The position numbers were made by a program, and so were the translations under genes. A stretch of 24,736 bases of DNA from a virus, in the IMG/VR virus record IMGVR_UViG_3300042390_000674, positions 1 to 24,736 of that record; one strand, written 5' to 3'. Shown in pieces: positions 1 through 7,019 of this stretch. The first letter of the stretch is position 1; each line of letters begins with the position of its first letter. Below the pieces are notes generated by a model. That model was not told the origin of the DNA, did no database searches, and saw only the letters and a list, made by a program, of their open reading frames with translations.

Positions 1-521
1 CCGACCCGCTCGCCGCGGCCTTGGTGGGGCTCCTACCCATCGAGCCGACGGACACGGTGATGGAGCCTCACGCGGGCGGTGGGGCGTTCGTGCGGGCCTT
101 GCTCCCGGTCGCGCGCCGAGTCCACGCGTGCGACGCGAACCCCGAAGCCGAGGGGCTCCACATCGACGGGGTGTCAGCCTCGTTCGGGGGCGTGGACTTC
201 CTGCAGTTGAAGTACGGGCGGGCCCGGTGGATCGTCGGCAACCCACCCTTTCGCGGCTTTGAGGCGCACGTCGAGCACGCGCTAACCCTCTCCCGCCACG
301 TCGCCTTCCTGCTCCGGCTCGCCTCGATGGAGACCGCCGCGCGGGCGCCCATGTGGCAGCGGTGGCCGCTCCGGAAGGTGTGGGTGCTCGCCGAGCGCCC
401 GAGCTTTACGGGCGGGGGCACCGACAGCGCCGCCTACGGGTGGTTCTGGTTTGACCGGCTCTACGAGGGCCCTGCCGAGATCGTGCCTGGGTGGTCGTGG
501 AAGGGTGGGGGTGTCTCGTGA
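1..521 (+). CDS. DNA adenine-N6 methyltransferase-like protein (5' end cut off)
   Basis: The reading frame is open to the left edge (first whole codon at base 3), so the N-terminus is missing. A TTG at 21 could be read as a start but would fall just before motif I. Visible motifs are a SAM-binding motif I, EPHAGGGAF, about 25 residues in, and the catalytic motif GNPPF about 80 residues in. N-P-P-F is typical of amino-methyltransferases acting on adenine. The C-terminal RPSFTGGGTDSAAYGWFWF stretch resembles small phage-encoded adenine methyltransferases. The expected role is methylation of phage DNA, for example protection from host restriction. No target-recognition domain is visible. It ends by overlapping the next gene at GTGA (518-521). 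An RNA methyltransferase is a less likely alternative. Confidence 0.75.
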   Translation, partial: DPLAAALVGLLPIEPTDTVMEPHAGGGAFVRALLPVARRVHACDANPEAEGLHIDGVSASFGGVDFLQLKYGRARWIVGNPPFRGFEAHVEHALTLSRHVAFLLRLASMETAARAPMWQRWPLRKVWVLAERPSFTGGGTDSAAYGWFWFDRLYEGPAEIVPGWSWKGGGVS

Positions 522-979
522 TCGCCGACGAAGGCCCGGGGGCGATCCGCTTCGGCGCCTACCTCGCCGCCCCCGAGGGCAAGGTGTGGCCCGACGGCGC
601 GTGTCGGTGGCGCGTGACGGGGCCGGGGGTGTCGCGGCTGACGCGGCTGCTCCGGCGGGCTGACGCGATGGGGGAGGTGTACCGATGGCTCCAGGAGACC
701 GGGATGGGCGGGGTGCGGCCGGCGGCCTGGGTCGAGGTGGTGCCGCAGGAGCCGCTGAAGCGGAAGACGTACCGACAGGTCGAGGCCGAGGAGCCGCTTC
801 CGGCGTGGGTGGTGGTGGACGAGGGGAAGCCCCTGGGCGTGTGCATCGTCGCCTACTGTGGGGCGGTGGTGGTGACGCGGCGGCTGTGCGGGGCCCATGA
901 CCGGAAGGCGCGGGCGCAGGGGATCCGGGAGCGGATCGGGCCCCCAGCGGTCGTGAAGGCGAAGGGCGTGTGGCGGTGA
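518..979 (+). CDS. Small phage protein with a C-terminal zinc-ligand-like motif
   Basis: This 153-residue protein has no recognised family. I chose the GTG at 518 because it overlaps the upstream stop as GTGA, the usual junction in this genome; the frame also allows GTG at 491. Near the C-terminus is a Cys-x4-Cys-x9-Cys-x2-His pattern (CIVAYC ... CGAH) followed by a basic RKARAQG tail. This spacing matches the small zinc-binding motif in many phage HNH or DNA-binding proteins, but no HNH catalytic residues are visible. The rest is charged, with several tryptophans and no membrane segment. It sits between a DNA methyltransferase and a sigma-like protein, so a nucleic-acid-related role is plausible but unproven. 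Confidence 0.65.
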   Translation: MIADEGPGAIRFGAYLAAPEGKVWPDGACRWRVTGPGVSRLTRLLRRADAMGEVYRWLQETGMGGVRPAAWVEVVPQEPLKRKTYRQVEAEEPLPAWVVVDEGKPLGVCIVAYCGAVVVTRRLCGAHDRKARAQGIRERIGPPAVVKAKGVWR

Positions 980-1359
980 GCGGGGCGCCCGACCCTCGGG
1001 TCTCGCCTCCCATCGGCCACGCGATCAAGGCGGCTCCAGACCTGTCCGACCCGAAGGTGGTCCGGCTCGCCCGTCGCATGTACTTCAGCCGCTTCGCTGA
1101 CCAGGTGACCGAGGCCGGGATCGAGGCAGAGGACGGGCTTCAAGAGGTGCTCTTGCGTTTGTTCCTGAAGTCGCAGTCGCCATCGAGGTGGAACCCCGAA
1201 CGGGGCGGGCTGACGACCTGGCTGTTCGTCGCGACCGGGGGGGTCGTGCTCAACATGATCGACAAGCACCGACGGTTCGTGAGGCGGGCGGGCGAGGTCT
1301 GCAACGAGGGCGATGCGGCGTGCATGGCTCGTGCGGTTGAGGCCACTGGCGACGAATAA
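976..1359 (+). CDS. Sigma-factor region 2-like protein, lacking region 4
   Basis: This is a 127-residue protein starting at GTG 976, which overlaps the previous stop as GTGA; an in-frame GTG at 970 is an alternative. The middle reads EAEDGLQEVLLRLF, then a fdPerG-like NPERGGLTTWLF segment, then NMIDKHRRFVRR. That order (acidic-Asp-Leu-Gln-Glu, then Gly-x-x-x-x-W, then Asn and basic residues) is typical of sigma-70 family region 2, which contacts core RNA polymerase and the -10 element. Nothing resembling region 4 follows. Stand-alone region-2-type late sigma factors are known, for example T4 gp55. It is the last gene before the packaging genes and before the first CGGTAYCAC motif, so it could switch on late transcription. 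The assignment rests on pattern only. Confidence 0.55.
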   Translation: MSGAPDPRVSPPIGHAIKAAPDLSDPKVVRLARRMYFSRFADQVTEAGIEAEDGLQEVLLRLFLKSQSPSRWNPERGGLTTWLFVATGGVVLNMIDKHRRFVRRAGEVCNEGDAACMARAVEATGDE

Positions 1360-1534
1360 AGCGACATAGACACGCAGAAAGGTGTGTGTGAGGCCTTGAC
1401 AGGTGCCCATGCCCCCTCATCGGTACCACCAAGGGGGTGTGAGAACGGTCGGACCCCCCACCCGGCCTACGCACGTCGAGCCTCGCGCGCGAGCTCTCGA
1501 AAAAAACCGCCAAAGTTCAAGGAATTGACACCCC
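1360..1534 (+). promoter_or_regulatory. Intergenic control region ahead of the packaging/head genes
   Basis: This 175-base gap has several signals. TTGACA is at 1396-1401, with no good -10 hexamer 16-18 bases later. The CGGTACCAC motif is centred at 1422-1429, between CCCCCT (1412-1417) and AGGGGG (1432-1437), which can pair. A perfect 12-base palindrome CTCGCGCGCGAG lies at 1482-1493, followed by a run of A residues (1500-1506). AAGGA at 1519-1523 is a ribosome-binding site for the terminase gene. The gap probably carries the promoter and/or terminator at the boundary between the 1-1359 genes and the late genes. Confidence 0.5.
1422..1429 (+). promoter_or_regulatory. CGGTAYCAC motif, copy 1
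   Basis: GGTACCAC preceded by TC, 62 bases after the stop of the sigma-like gene. It lies in the loop of a potential CCCCCT/AGGGGG hairpin. It is the first of seven same-strand intergenic copies. Confidence 0.6.
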
Positions 1535-2158
1535 ATGAGACGGTCACGCCTTGACAAGTCCTCGTCGTCTGTGCGTCGGGCCGCCGTCGAGAAGGCTCTG
1601 CGAGAGCGCGGGTGGTCCGAGGTCGTCGTCGAGTCGCTCATCGCCGAGACCGGGTCCAGCCGGGCCACCCTCTACCGGGACCGCGACGAGATCGCGAAGG
1701 TGCTGGCGCAGGAGGAGACCGCCGGCCTGCCCGAGCGCCGGGCCCTCTTCCTCAGCGACCTCCGCCGCATCCGCGACGGGTCGCACGTCGACGGGGCGTA
1801 CAGCGCCACCGCCCGCCTCCTCGACATGGAGGCCAAGATCCTCGGGCTCGACCGCGTCCCGCTCCCCGAGGTCGAGGCCGAGAAGGAGGGCGAGCTCGAC
1901 ACGTCGCTTGAGGGCGTGCTCCTCGAGGTCCGCAAGCTCCGGCGGCAAGCGCAGGCGGGGCACTCCTACGTCGCGGCCGACAAGCTCCTCGCCCGTGAGC
2001 ACGAGCTCGTCATGTCCATCCGGCAGCGTGACGAGGCGATCCGCGCCGCCGAGCTCGCCCACCTCAACGAGGAGGGGCTCATCGACATGATCATCGCCAA
2101 CGTCGCGACCCTCCCCGACACGCTCCGGGCTCGACTCCGTGAGGCCCTCGGGGAGTAG
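1535..2158 (+). CDS. Terminase small subunit
   Basis: This 207-residue protein probably forms the DNA-recognition part of the packaging motor, binding the phage pac or cos site and handing DNA to the large subunit. Residues about 20-55 form a helix-turn-helix (RERGWSEVVVESLIAETGSS, then RATLYRDRDEI). The central ARLLDMEAKILGLDRVPLPE segment is typical of phage small terminases, and the C-terminal half is helical and charged, as in oligomerising small terminases. ATG 1535 has AAGGA about 11 bases upstream. The gene lies directly before the large subunit, the usual order. A DNA-binding regulator is the alternative, but the position makes terminase much more likely. Confidence 0.85.
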   Translation: MRRSRLDKSSSSVRRAAVEKALRERGWSEVVVESLIAETGSSRATLYRDRDEIAKVLAQEETAGLPERRALFLSDLRRIRDGSHVDGAYSATARLLDMEAKILGLDRVPLPEVEAEKEGELDTSLEGVLLEVRKLRRQAQAGHSYVAADKLLAREHELVMSIRQRDEAIRAAELAHLNEEGLIDMIIANVATLPDTLRARLREALGE

Positions 2159-2218
2159 CAGTCCCGGCCCTACCCACCCAACGCCGGGCACGGGTAGGAA
2201 CCGGACACGAGCGCAGCC

Positions 2219-2226
2219 GGTACCAC
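2219..2226 (+). promoter_or_regulatory. CGGTAYCAC motif, copy 2
   Basis: GGTACCAC preceded by CC, ending five bases before the GTG at 2232 that may start the large terminase. Flanking GCCG/CGGC can pair around it. Confidence 0.6.
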
Positions 2227-2231
2227 GGCGC

Positions 2232-3704
2232 GTGACAGCTCCCCCCCGGGCCATGCTCCTCGCTCTCCTCCGCGGCACCGGCGGCCTCGTCGAGCACGTC
2301 GCGCGCCACCCGCTCGACTACTCGCGGTGGACCGAGCCCCAGGAGGAGTACCTCACCAACCGGTCGAACCGGAAGCTCCTCCGCATCGGCAACGGCGGCG
2401 GGAAGTCCCGCGTAGCCCTCGCCGACGTGGTCATGCGCGCCCGCAAGTCACACCCGTTCCGCCCCGATTGGAACGCCCGCCGGGGCCCGACGAAGCAGTG
2501 GATCACGACGGTGACCTGGTCGCAGGCCGTCCCGCTCATGCAGATGCTCCGCTCGTTCCTCGGCGAGGGGGAGCTGGCGAAGGCGCCGAACTGGGACCCC
2601 GCGAAGGGGTGGGGCAAGGATTCGCCCGTCCTCGTGTGGCCCGACGGGTCGACGGTGGGGTGGCGCACCTCCAACCAGGGCCCGCTCGCGCACGCTGGCG
2701 CCGAGCTCGACCACATCCTGATCGACGAGCCGGTGGCCGCCGAGACCTACCGCGAGCTCGAGCGGCGTGTGGCCCGCCGCGGCGGTGACCTCTCCCTCGC
2801 CATGACGCCGATCAACTGCCCCGGCGACATCGCGTACCTCCGCGACCTGTGCACCGAGGGCATCGTCGCGGACCTAAACTTCCCGATGAACGAGCGGCTC
2901 TTCCGCTACACCGACGGCGACATCCGCAGGCTCCCCGACGGTACGCCCTGCGATGCCACCTGGATCGCGGAGCAGATCCGGCAGGTGCTCCCGGCCTACC
3001 GCGACATCGTCATCAACGGCGGGTGGGACGAGATCACCGTCGACGGTCGCTTCACGGACGCCTTCAGCCGCTCTCGCCACGTCGCCGAGTTCCGCCTCGA
3101 CGGCTCCGAGGTGCTCTCTCTCGGGACGGACCACGGATCCCAGGCCTTCACGGAGACGGCGGTGCTCGTCGCGGTCGACCAGTCGAAGGAGTACCCGCAC
3201 ATCTACATCCTCGACACCTACGAGGCGCAGCGCGACAGCCCCGCCGATGCCGACGCGCGGGCCATCCTCGAGATGCTGGCGCGTCACGGGAAGCGCTGGG
3301 GGAGCCTGAAGCACGTCACCGGCGACATCGCCCACTACGGCGGGCGCGGGCGCATCAACCGCAAGAGCAACCAGGAGCTCGCCTACGAGATCGCGCGCGA
3401 GCTCCAGCTCGGGCGCAACGCGTCACTCGTCCCGCCCATCCGGACGGCGAAGACGGGCGCCGGGGCGGGCCCCCGCGGGTCGGTCTACCGCGGCACGTCC
3501 TGGCTCTACCGGGCGCTCCTCCGCGAGGGCCACGTCACCGTCCACCCCCGGTGCGTCTCGCTCATCAAGGCCTTCGAGAACTACAAGGGCGGGAGCACCG
3601 ACGAGCACGGCCACCTGGTCGACGCTCTCCGCTACGCCCTCGACCCGTGGATCAACCGGGGGCAGCAGCGCAACGTCCCGAGCGCCACGGTGGTGGTGGG
3701 GTAG
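2232..3704 (+). CDS. terL: Terminase large subunit (packaging ATPase and nuclease)
   Basis: This 490-residue motor pumps DNA into the procapsid and cuts it. With the GTG 2232 start, the Walker A loop GNGGGKS is at about 53-59 and the Walker B strand ILIDEP at about 161-166. An RNase-H-like nuclease half follows, with candidate metal-binding aspartates D300 (in GTDHG), D328 (in ILDTYE) and D464 (in HLVDALRY). All key residues are present and the length is normal. I prefer GTG 2232 because it lies five bases after a CGGTACCAC motif, the same spacing as the portal gene. ATG 2253 is the alternative; neither has an obvious Shine-Dalgarno sequence. Confidence 0.93.
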   Translation: MTAPPRAMLLALLRGTGGLVEHVARHPLDYSRWTEPQEEYLTNRSNRKLLRIGNGGGKSRVALADVVMRARKSHPFRPDWNARRGPTKQWITTVTWSQAVPLMQMLRSFLGEGELAKAPNWDPAKGWGKDSPVLVWPDGSTVGWRTSNQGPLAHAGAELDHILIDEPVAAETYRELERRVARRGGDLSLAMTPINCPGDIAYLRDLCTEGIVADLNFPMNERLFRYTDGDIRRLPDGTPCDATWIAEQIRQVLPAYRDIVINGGWDEITVDGRFTDAFSRSRHVAEFRLDGSEVLSLGTDHGSQAFTETAVLVAVDQSKEYPHIYILDTYEAQRDSPADADARAILEMLARHGKRWGSLKHVTGDIAHYGGRGRINRKSNQELAYEIARELQLGRNASLVPPIRTAKTGAGAGPRGSVYRGTSWLYRALLREGHVTVHPRCVSLIKAFENYKGGSTDEHGHLVDALRYALDPWINRGQQRNVPSATVVVG

Positions 3705-3711
3705 GGCACTC

Positions 3712-3719
3712 GGTACCAC
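3712..3719 (+). promoter_or_regulatory. CGGTAYCAC motif, copy 3
   Basis: GGTACCAC preceded by CTC, seven bases after the terL stop and exactly five bases before the portal ATG at 3725. No Shine-Dalgarno sequence is seen in this 20-base gap. Confidence 0.65.
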
Positions 3720-3724
3720 GGGCG

Positions 3725-5338
3725 ATGTCGACCCACATGCTGGCGCCCCCGCTTCCCGCCAACCCGGTCGAAGCGCAGCGCGTGGAGCACACCCGCCTCC
3801 GCCGGCGCGTGCTCTACTCGATGCACGAGGGCGACGTGCGCGCCCGGCTCTCCGAGGCCGTGGGCCCCACCCGCGCGCAGGCGTGGAAGCTCACGGACAT
3901 GACGTCCAACCCGGCGTGGTACGTCTGCTCTCAACTCGCCGCGCTTCACCGCGAGACCCCCGAGGTCACGCCCCCCGACGGTGGCGAGGACGTGGCCGCC
4001 TCGGTCTCCGAGTCGGGGTTCTGGCAGCTCGCGCAGCGCGTCCAGCGCGACACCATCGGGCTGAACGACCTGTTCGTGCGGGTCGACATCGACCCCGAGA
4101 CGAAGGAGCCCGGCTACCGGCTTGTCCCGCCCGACCTGGTCGAGATCATCACCAACCCGTTCGCCCCCTCCCAGCCGCTCGCGATGAAGGAGTGGATCCA
4201 GGACCCCGACAACGCCGGGCAGTGGGTCCAGCTCGTGACCGACCCGCGCGAGGCGCTCTACATGGCCCTCGACGCGGAGGGCATCGACGTGTCCGCCCGC
4301 GTGCTCAAGGGCGACTTCCGGGGCGAGGCCTACCCCTGGTTTGTCGGCGGCAAGCCCGTGCTTCCCTACATCGGGTACCACGCCGCCGAGACCGGCTACG
4401 CGCTCGAACCCTACGGTGGGCGCGAGGTGTTCGAGGGGTCCCTACAGCTCGGCGTCTACTACAGCTTCTTCGGCCACATCCTCCGCAACGCCGCGTGGGG
4501 GCAGCGCTGGATCCTCGGCGCCGAGCCCGTCGGCGGCGATGTCGACGAGGACGGCCGGCGGAGGGAGATCGTGGCCGACCCCGCCACCCTCCTCGTGCTC
4601 CGGCAGATGGAGGACGCCGCGGGCCAGGCGCAGGTGGGACAGTTCGCGCCCCCGGTCGACCCCGACCGCATCCTCGCCGCGATCGAGCGCTACGAGCAGC
4701 GCGTGGTCGAGATGGCGCTCTCGACGGTGGGCGTGTCCCGCCGCGAGTCTGACGTCCGCTCCGCCATGTCCCTCGCCGTCTCCCGCGAGGCCCAGCGCGA
4801 GGCGCAGCGGGCCTACGAGCCCGTGTTCCGCCGCTCCGACATCCGCCTCCTCCGCCTCACCTCGGGCCTCATGGGCGGCCCGGTGGACGGCTGGCGCATC
4901 CAGTACAAGGGCGCCCCGCGCGACTCCATCGAGCTCGACGCCGAGCTGACCCGGATGCAGGGGCAGATCGCCGCGGGCCTCCTCGACAAGGTCACAGCCT
5001 ACCAGCAGCTCCATCCCGGCCTCCTTCGCGACGAGGCGGAGGCTGCCGTGAAGACGATCACCGAGACGAACCGCCGGCTCTCTGGCGGCGCGATCGAAGT
5101 GGTGACCGGCGCCCCCGCCGCCGATGCGCCCGCCCCCTCGGCCATGCCCACGATCGCGCTCACCTCCACGGACATCGCCTCCATCGTGACCGTCGACGAG
5201 GCCCGCGCCTCCCAGGGGCTCCCCCCGATCGGCGGCACGGACGGAGCGCTCACCGTCGCCGAATTCCAAGCGAAGAACGCGGCCGTGATCGCCGCGGCCG
5301 CCAACGCCACCGCCGGAACCCCGACCCCGACCCCGTAG
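3725..5338 (+). CDS. Portal protein
   Basis: This 537-residue protein should form the dodecameric ring at the capsid vertex through which DNA enters and leaves and to which the terminase and neck bind. It sits directly after terL and before the scaffold. Its architecture is portal-like: a mixed N-terminal region, a VPPDLVEIITNP segment, a long helical middle (DPDRILAAIERYEQRVVEMALSTVGV, residues about 315-340), helical SREAQREAQRAYEPV, and a C-terminal VDEARASQGLPPIGG segment common at portal ends. The tail ends in alternating Thr-Pro. The ATG at 3725 starts MSTHML. The frame continues upstream without a stop inside terL, but that stretch is an out-of-frame shadow. Confidence 0.88.
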   Translation: MSTHMLAPPLPANPVEAQRVEHTRLRRRVLYSMHEGDVRARLSEAVGPTRAQAWKLTDMTSNPAWYVCSQLAALHRETPEVTPPDGGEDVAASVSESGFWQLAQRVQRDTIGLNDLFVRVDIDPETKEPGYRLVPPDLVEIITNPFAPSQPLAMKEWIQDPDNAGQWVQLVTDPREALYMALDAEGIDVSARVLKGDFRGEAYPWFVGGKPVLPYIGYHAAETGYALEPYGGREVFEGSLQLGVYYSFFGHILRNAAWGQRWILGAEPVGGDVDEDGRRREIVADPATLLVLRQMEDAAGQAQVGQFAPPVDPDRILAAIERYEQRVVEMALSTVGVSRRESDVRSAMSLAVSREAQREAQRAYEPVFRRSDIRLLRLTSGLMGGPVDGWRIQYKGAPRDSIELDAELTRMQGQIAAGLLDKVTAYQQLHPGLLRDEAEAAVKTITETNRRLSGGAIEVVTGAPAADAPAPSAMPTIALTSTDIASIVTVDEARASQGLPPIGGTDGALTVAEFQAKNAAVIAAAANATAGTPTPTP

Positions 5339-5357
5339 ACCCGAGAGGACACCCCCC

Positions 5358-5918
5358 ATGGCTGAACCCGAGACCCGCGAGCCCGTACCCTACGAGCGCT
5401 TCCAGACCGTCGTGAGCGAGAAGAACACCCTGACCGCCGAGATCACCACGCTCCGCGGCGAGGTCCAGAAGCTGACCGAGAAGGCCGCGACCGTCGACAC
5501 GCTCTCCACCGAGGTCACCCGCTGGAAGGGCGAGGCCGAGGCCGCCGCCGGCCGCTTCAACACCTTCACCGAGATCTCTGGCGCGCTCGGGTCCAACGAC
5601 CCCGACGTGATCGCCGCCTTCGACGGCAAGTACAAAGCCCTCCCCGAGAAGGACCGCCCCACACGCGCCGCGTGGGTCGAGGCCCTGAAGGCGAAGCCCG
5701 AGGACGCCCCCGGCGTGCTCCGCCCGTGGCTGACCCCCGCGCCTGGCGCCAAGGGCCCCGAGCCGAAGCCGGCCCCCCGCAACCCGGCCGCGCCCAGCTC
5801 GCCCCCCAACGCCCCGGCCGCGATCGTCGGCGCCGAGGTGGCGCGCATCAAGGCCACCTGTGTGAAGACGGGCAACTGGGAGCCGTGGAAGGCCTTCAAG
5901 AAGGCCAACGGGCTCTGA
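5358..5918 (+). CDS. Capsid scaffolding protein
   Basis: This 186-residue protein lies between portal and major capsid, the standard scaffold position. Residues about 15-70 form a charged coiled coil (QTVVSEKNTLTAEITTLRGE and following). A Pro/Ala-rich linker (about 130-155) follows, then a short basic C-terminus ending WKAFKKANGL. That plan of helical rod, flexible linker and basic capsid-binding end is typical of phage scaffolds, which guide procapsid assembly and are then lost. ATG 5358 has a strong ribosome-binding site, GAGAGGA (5343-5349). This is the only gap of comparable size in the head region without the CGGTAYCAC motif. Confidence 0.82.
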   Translation: MAEPETREPVPYERFQTVVSEKNTLTAEITTLRGEVQKLTEKAATVDTLSTEVTRWKGEAEAAAGRFNTFTEISGALGSNDPDVIAAFDGKYKALPEKDRPTRAAWVEALKAKPEDAPGVLRPWLTPAPGAKGPEPKPAPRNPAAPSSPPNAPAAIVGAEVARIKATCVKTGNWEPWKAFKKANGL

Positions 5919-5923
5919 CCCTC

Positions 5924-5931
5924 GGTACCAC
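5924..5931 (+). promoter_or_regulatory. CGGTAYCAC motif, copy 4
   Basis: GGTACCAC preceded by CTC, five bases after the scaffold stop and 73 bases before the capsid start. It can sit in a CCTCG (5920-5924) / CGAGG (5936-5940) hairpin, or in a larger GACCC/GGGTC one. Confidence 0.6.
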
Positions 5932-6004
5932 GTCGCGAGGCCCCGGGTCGCTCCCGTCAACAGCGTCGGGCTGACGAGAAATCTTCACCCATCTGGAGTC
6001 CCCC

Positions 6005-6904
6005 GTGGCCAACGAAATGACCCCCTCGAGCATCGCCGACATCGTCGCCGGTGAAGTCCTCGCCGCCGAGTTCCTCATGACGCTCGACGACCGCGACGCC
6101 AGCGTGCTGATGCACCCCGCGTTCTTCCACGCGACCGGCGCCCCCGGCTCCAACGTCGTGCGCGTCCCCGTGCTCGGCTACGGCAAGGATCTCCTTGCCG
6201 CCACCAGCGCTTCCGCCGAGACCGCCAACACGGCCTTCAGCGACGACAAGGTGGACGTCACCCTCGCGAACTACACGCTCCGCTACTCGGCCGACGACCT
6301 CGCCCGCTTCATGGCGGACGGGAAGATCGACCCGATCCGCTTCGCGGCCTACGCGGGTGTCAACGTGGCGCAGACCCTGATCTCGCTCGCCGCCAACGTC
6401 ACCGACGGCTTCTCCAACGTCGCCGGCTCCACGGGCGTCAACGCCGCGTGGTCCGACGTGCTCGTCGCGAAGGCGTTCCTGTACGTCGCGAAGGCGCAGG
6501 GCGCGATGCTCGGCCTCCTCCACGGCCAGCAGTGGGCGGACCTCGAGGCCAACGCGCTCTCGCTCGGCGTGCTCCCCGCGGCGACGAACGCCGCGATCGT
6601 CAACTCCCAGCTCGAGGCCTACAAGGGCCGGTACTTCGGCGTCGACTTCTTCACCTCCGGCCACGTCCCGACCGCCGACACCGGCGCCAACCGCGCCGGC
6701 GGCATCTGGACCGCGGGCGGCGTCGTGTGGGCGGACGCCGAGTTCGCCAACGACGGCGACCCCAACATCGTGAACCTCGGGCGCGGGCAGTTCGAGCGCG
6801 TTCGCCGGGGCACGTTCTCGGAGACCTCCTACATGATCCGCGCCGCGATGGGCGTGGCGCTCGGCATCGACGGCGCCGGCGTCACCCTGAAGACGGACGC
6901 ATAG
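6005..6904 (+). CDS. Major capsid protein (HK97-fold type)
   Basis: This 299-residue protein probably forms the icosahedral shell. Position (portal, scaffold, capsid), length and composition fit: few Cys or Lys, rich in Ala/Gly/Val, beta-rich in the middle, with a VVRVPVLGYGKDL segment and an N-terminal helical arm. The LANYTLRYSADDLARFM segment and the C-terminal RRGTFSETSYMIRAAMGVAL strand/helix resemble P22/N4-gp56-like HK97-fold coat proteins, but I cannot place the subfamily. GTG 6005 has GGAG eight to ten bases upstream. A hairpin-rich gap follows, perhaps to raise capsid expression over its neighbours. Confidence 0.85.
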   Translation: MANEMTPSSIADIVAGEVLAAEFLMTLDDRDASVLMHPAFFHATGAPGSNVVRVPVLGYGKDLLAATSASAETANTAFSDDKVDVTLANYTLRYSADDLARFMADGKIDPIRFAAYAGVNVAQTLISLAANVTDGFSNVAGSTGVNAAWSDVLVAKAFLYVAKAQGAMLGLLHGQQWADLEANALSLGVLPAATNAAIVNSQLEAYKGRYFGVDFFTSGHVPTADTGANRAGGIWTAGGVVWADAEFANDGDPNIVNLGRGQFERVRRGTFSETSYMIRAAMGVALGIDGAGVTLKTDA

Positions 6905-6997
6905 CTCTGCGGAGCTTCCCGGGGGCCCTTCGGGTGTCCTCTCGGGAGCCCCTGGGGAGCTCTCGCCTGGAGCCCGCTCGGTATCACCGGGCGGGCT
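6903..6997 (+). terminator. Hairpin array behind the capsid gene; possible partial terminator
   Basis: Two structures flank a GC-rich stretch. AGCTC (6903-6907) pairs with GAGCT (6912-6916). A nearly perfect 27-base hairpin lies at 6971-6997, with 12 base pairs, one of them G-T, and a three-base loop; its apex is the CGGTATCAC motif. A TTTTT run (7005-7009) starts eight bases later, so this is not a textbook intrinsic terminator. It could attenuate transcription, mark an RNA end, or be a protein-binding site. Confidence 0.45.
6980..6987 (+). promoter_or_regulatory. CGGTAYCAC motif, copy 5
   Basis: GGTATCAC preceded by CTC, 33 bases before the ATG at 7020. It forms the tip of the 12-base-pair hairpin at 6971-6997. 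Confidence 0.6.
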
Positions 6998-7019
6998 TCA
7001 CCCGTTTTTGAGAGGACAC

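Noticed and set aside
1396-1424. Standard sigma-70 promoter at TTGACA
   Set aside because: No acceptable -10 hexamer occurs at 16-18 bases; kept only as part of the intergenic region description.
2849-3724. Upstream extension of the portal frame through terL
   Set aside because: The extension is Arg/Pro/His-rich shadow sequence inside terL; the portal-like protein begins at ATG 3725.
4374-4381. GGTACCAC inside the portal gene
   Set aside because: It lacks the C that precedes all seven intergenic copies and simply encodes part of Gly-Tyr-His; probably chance.
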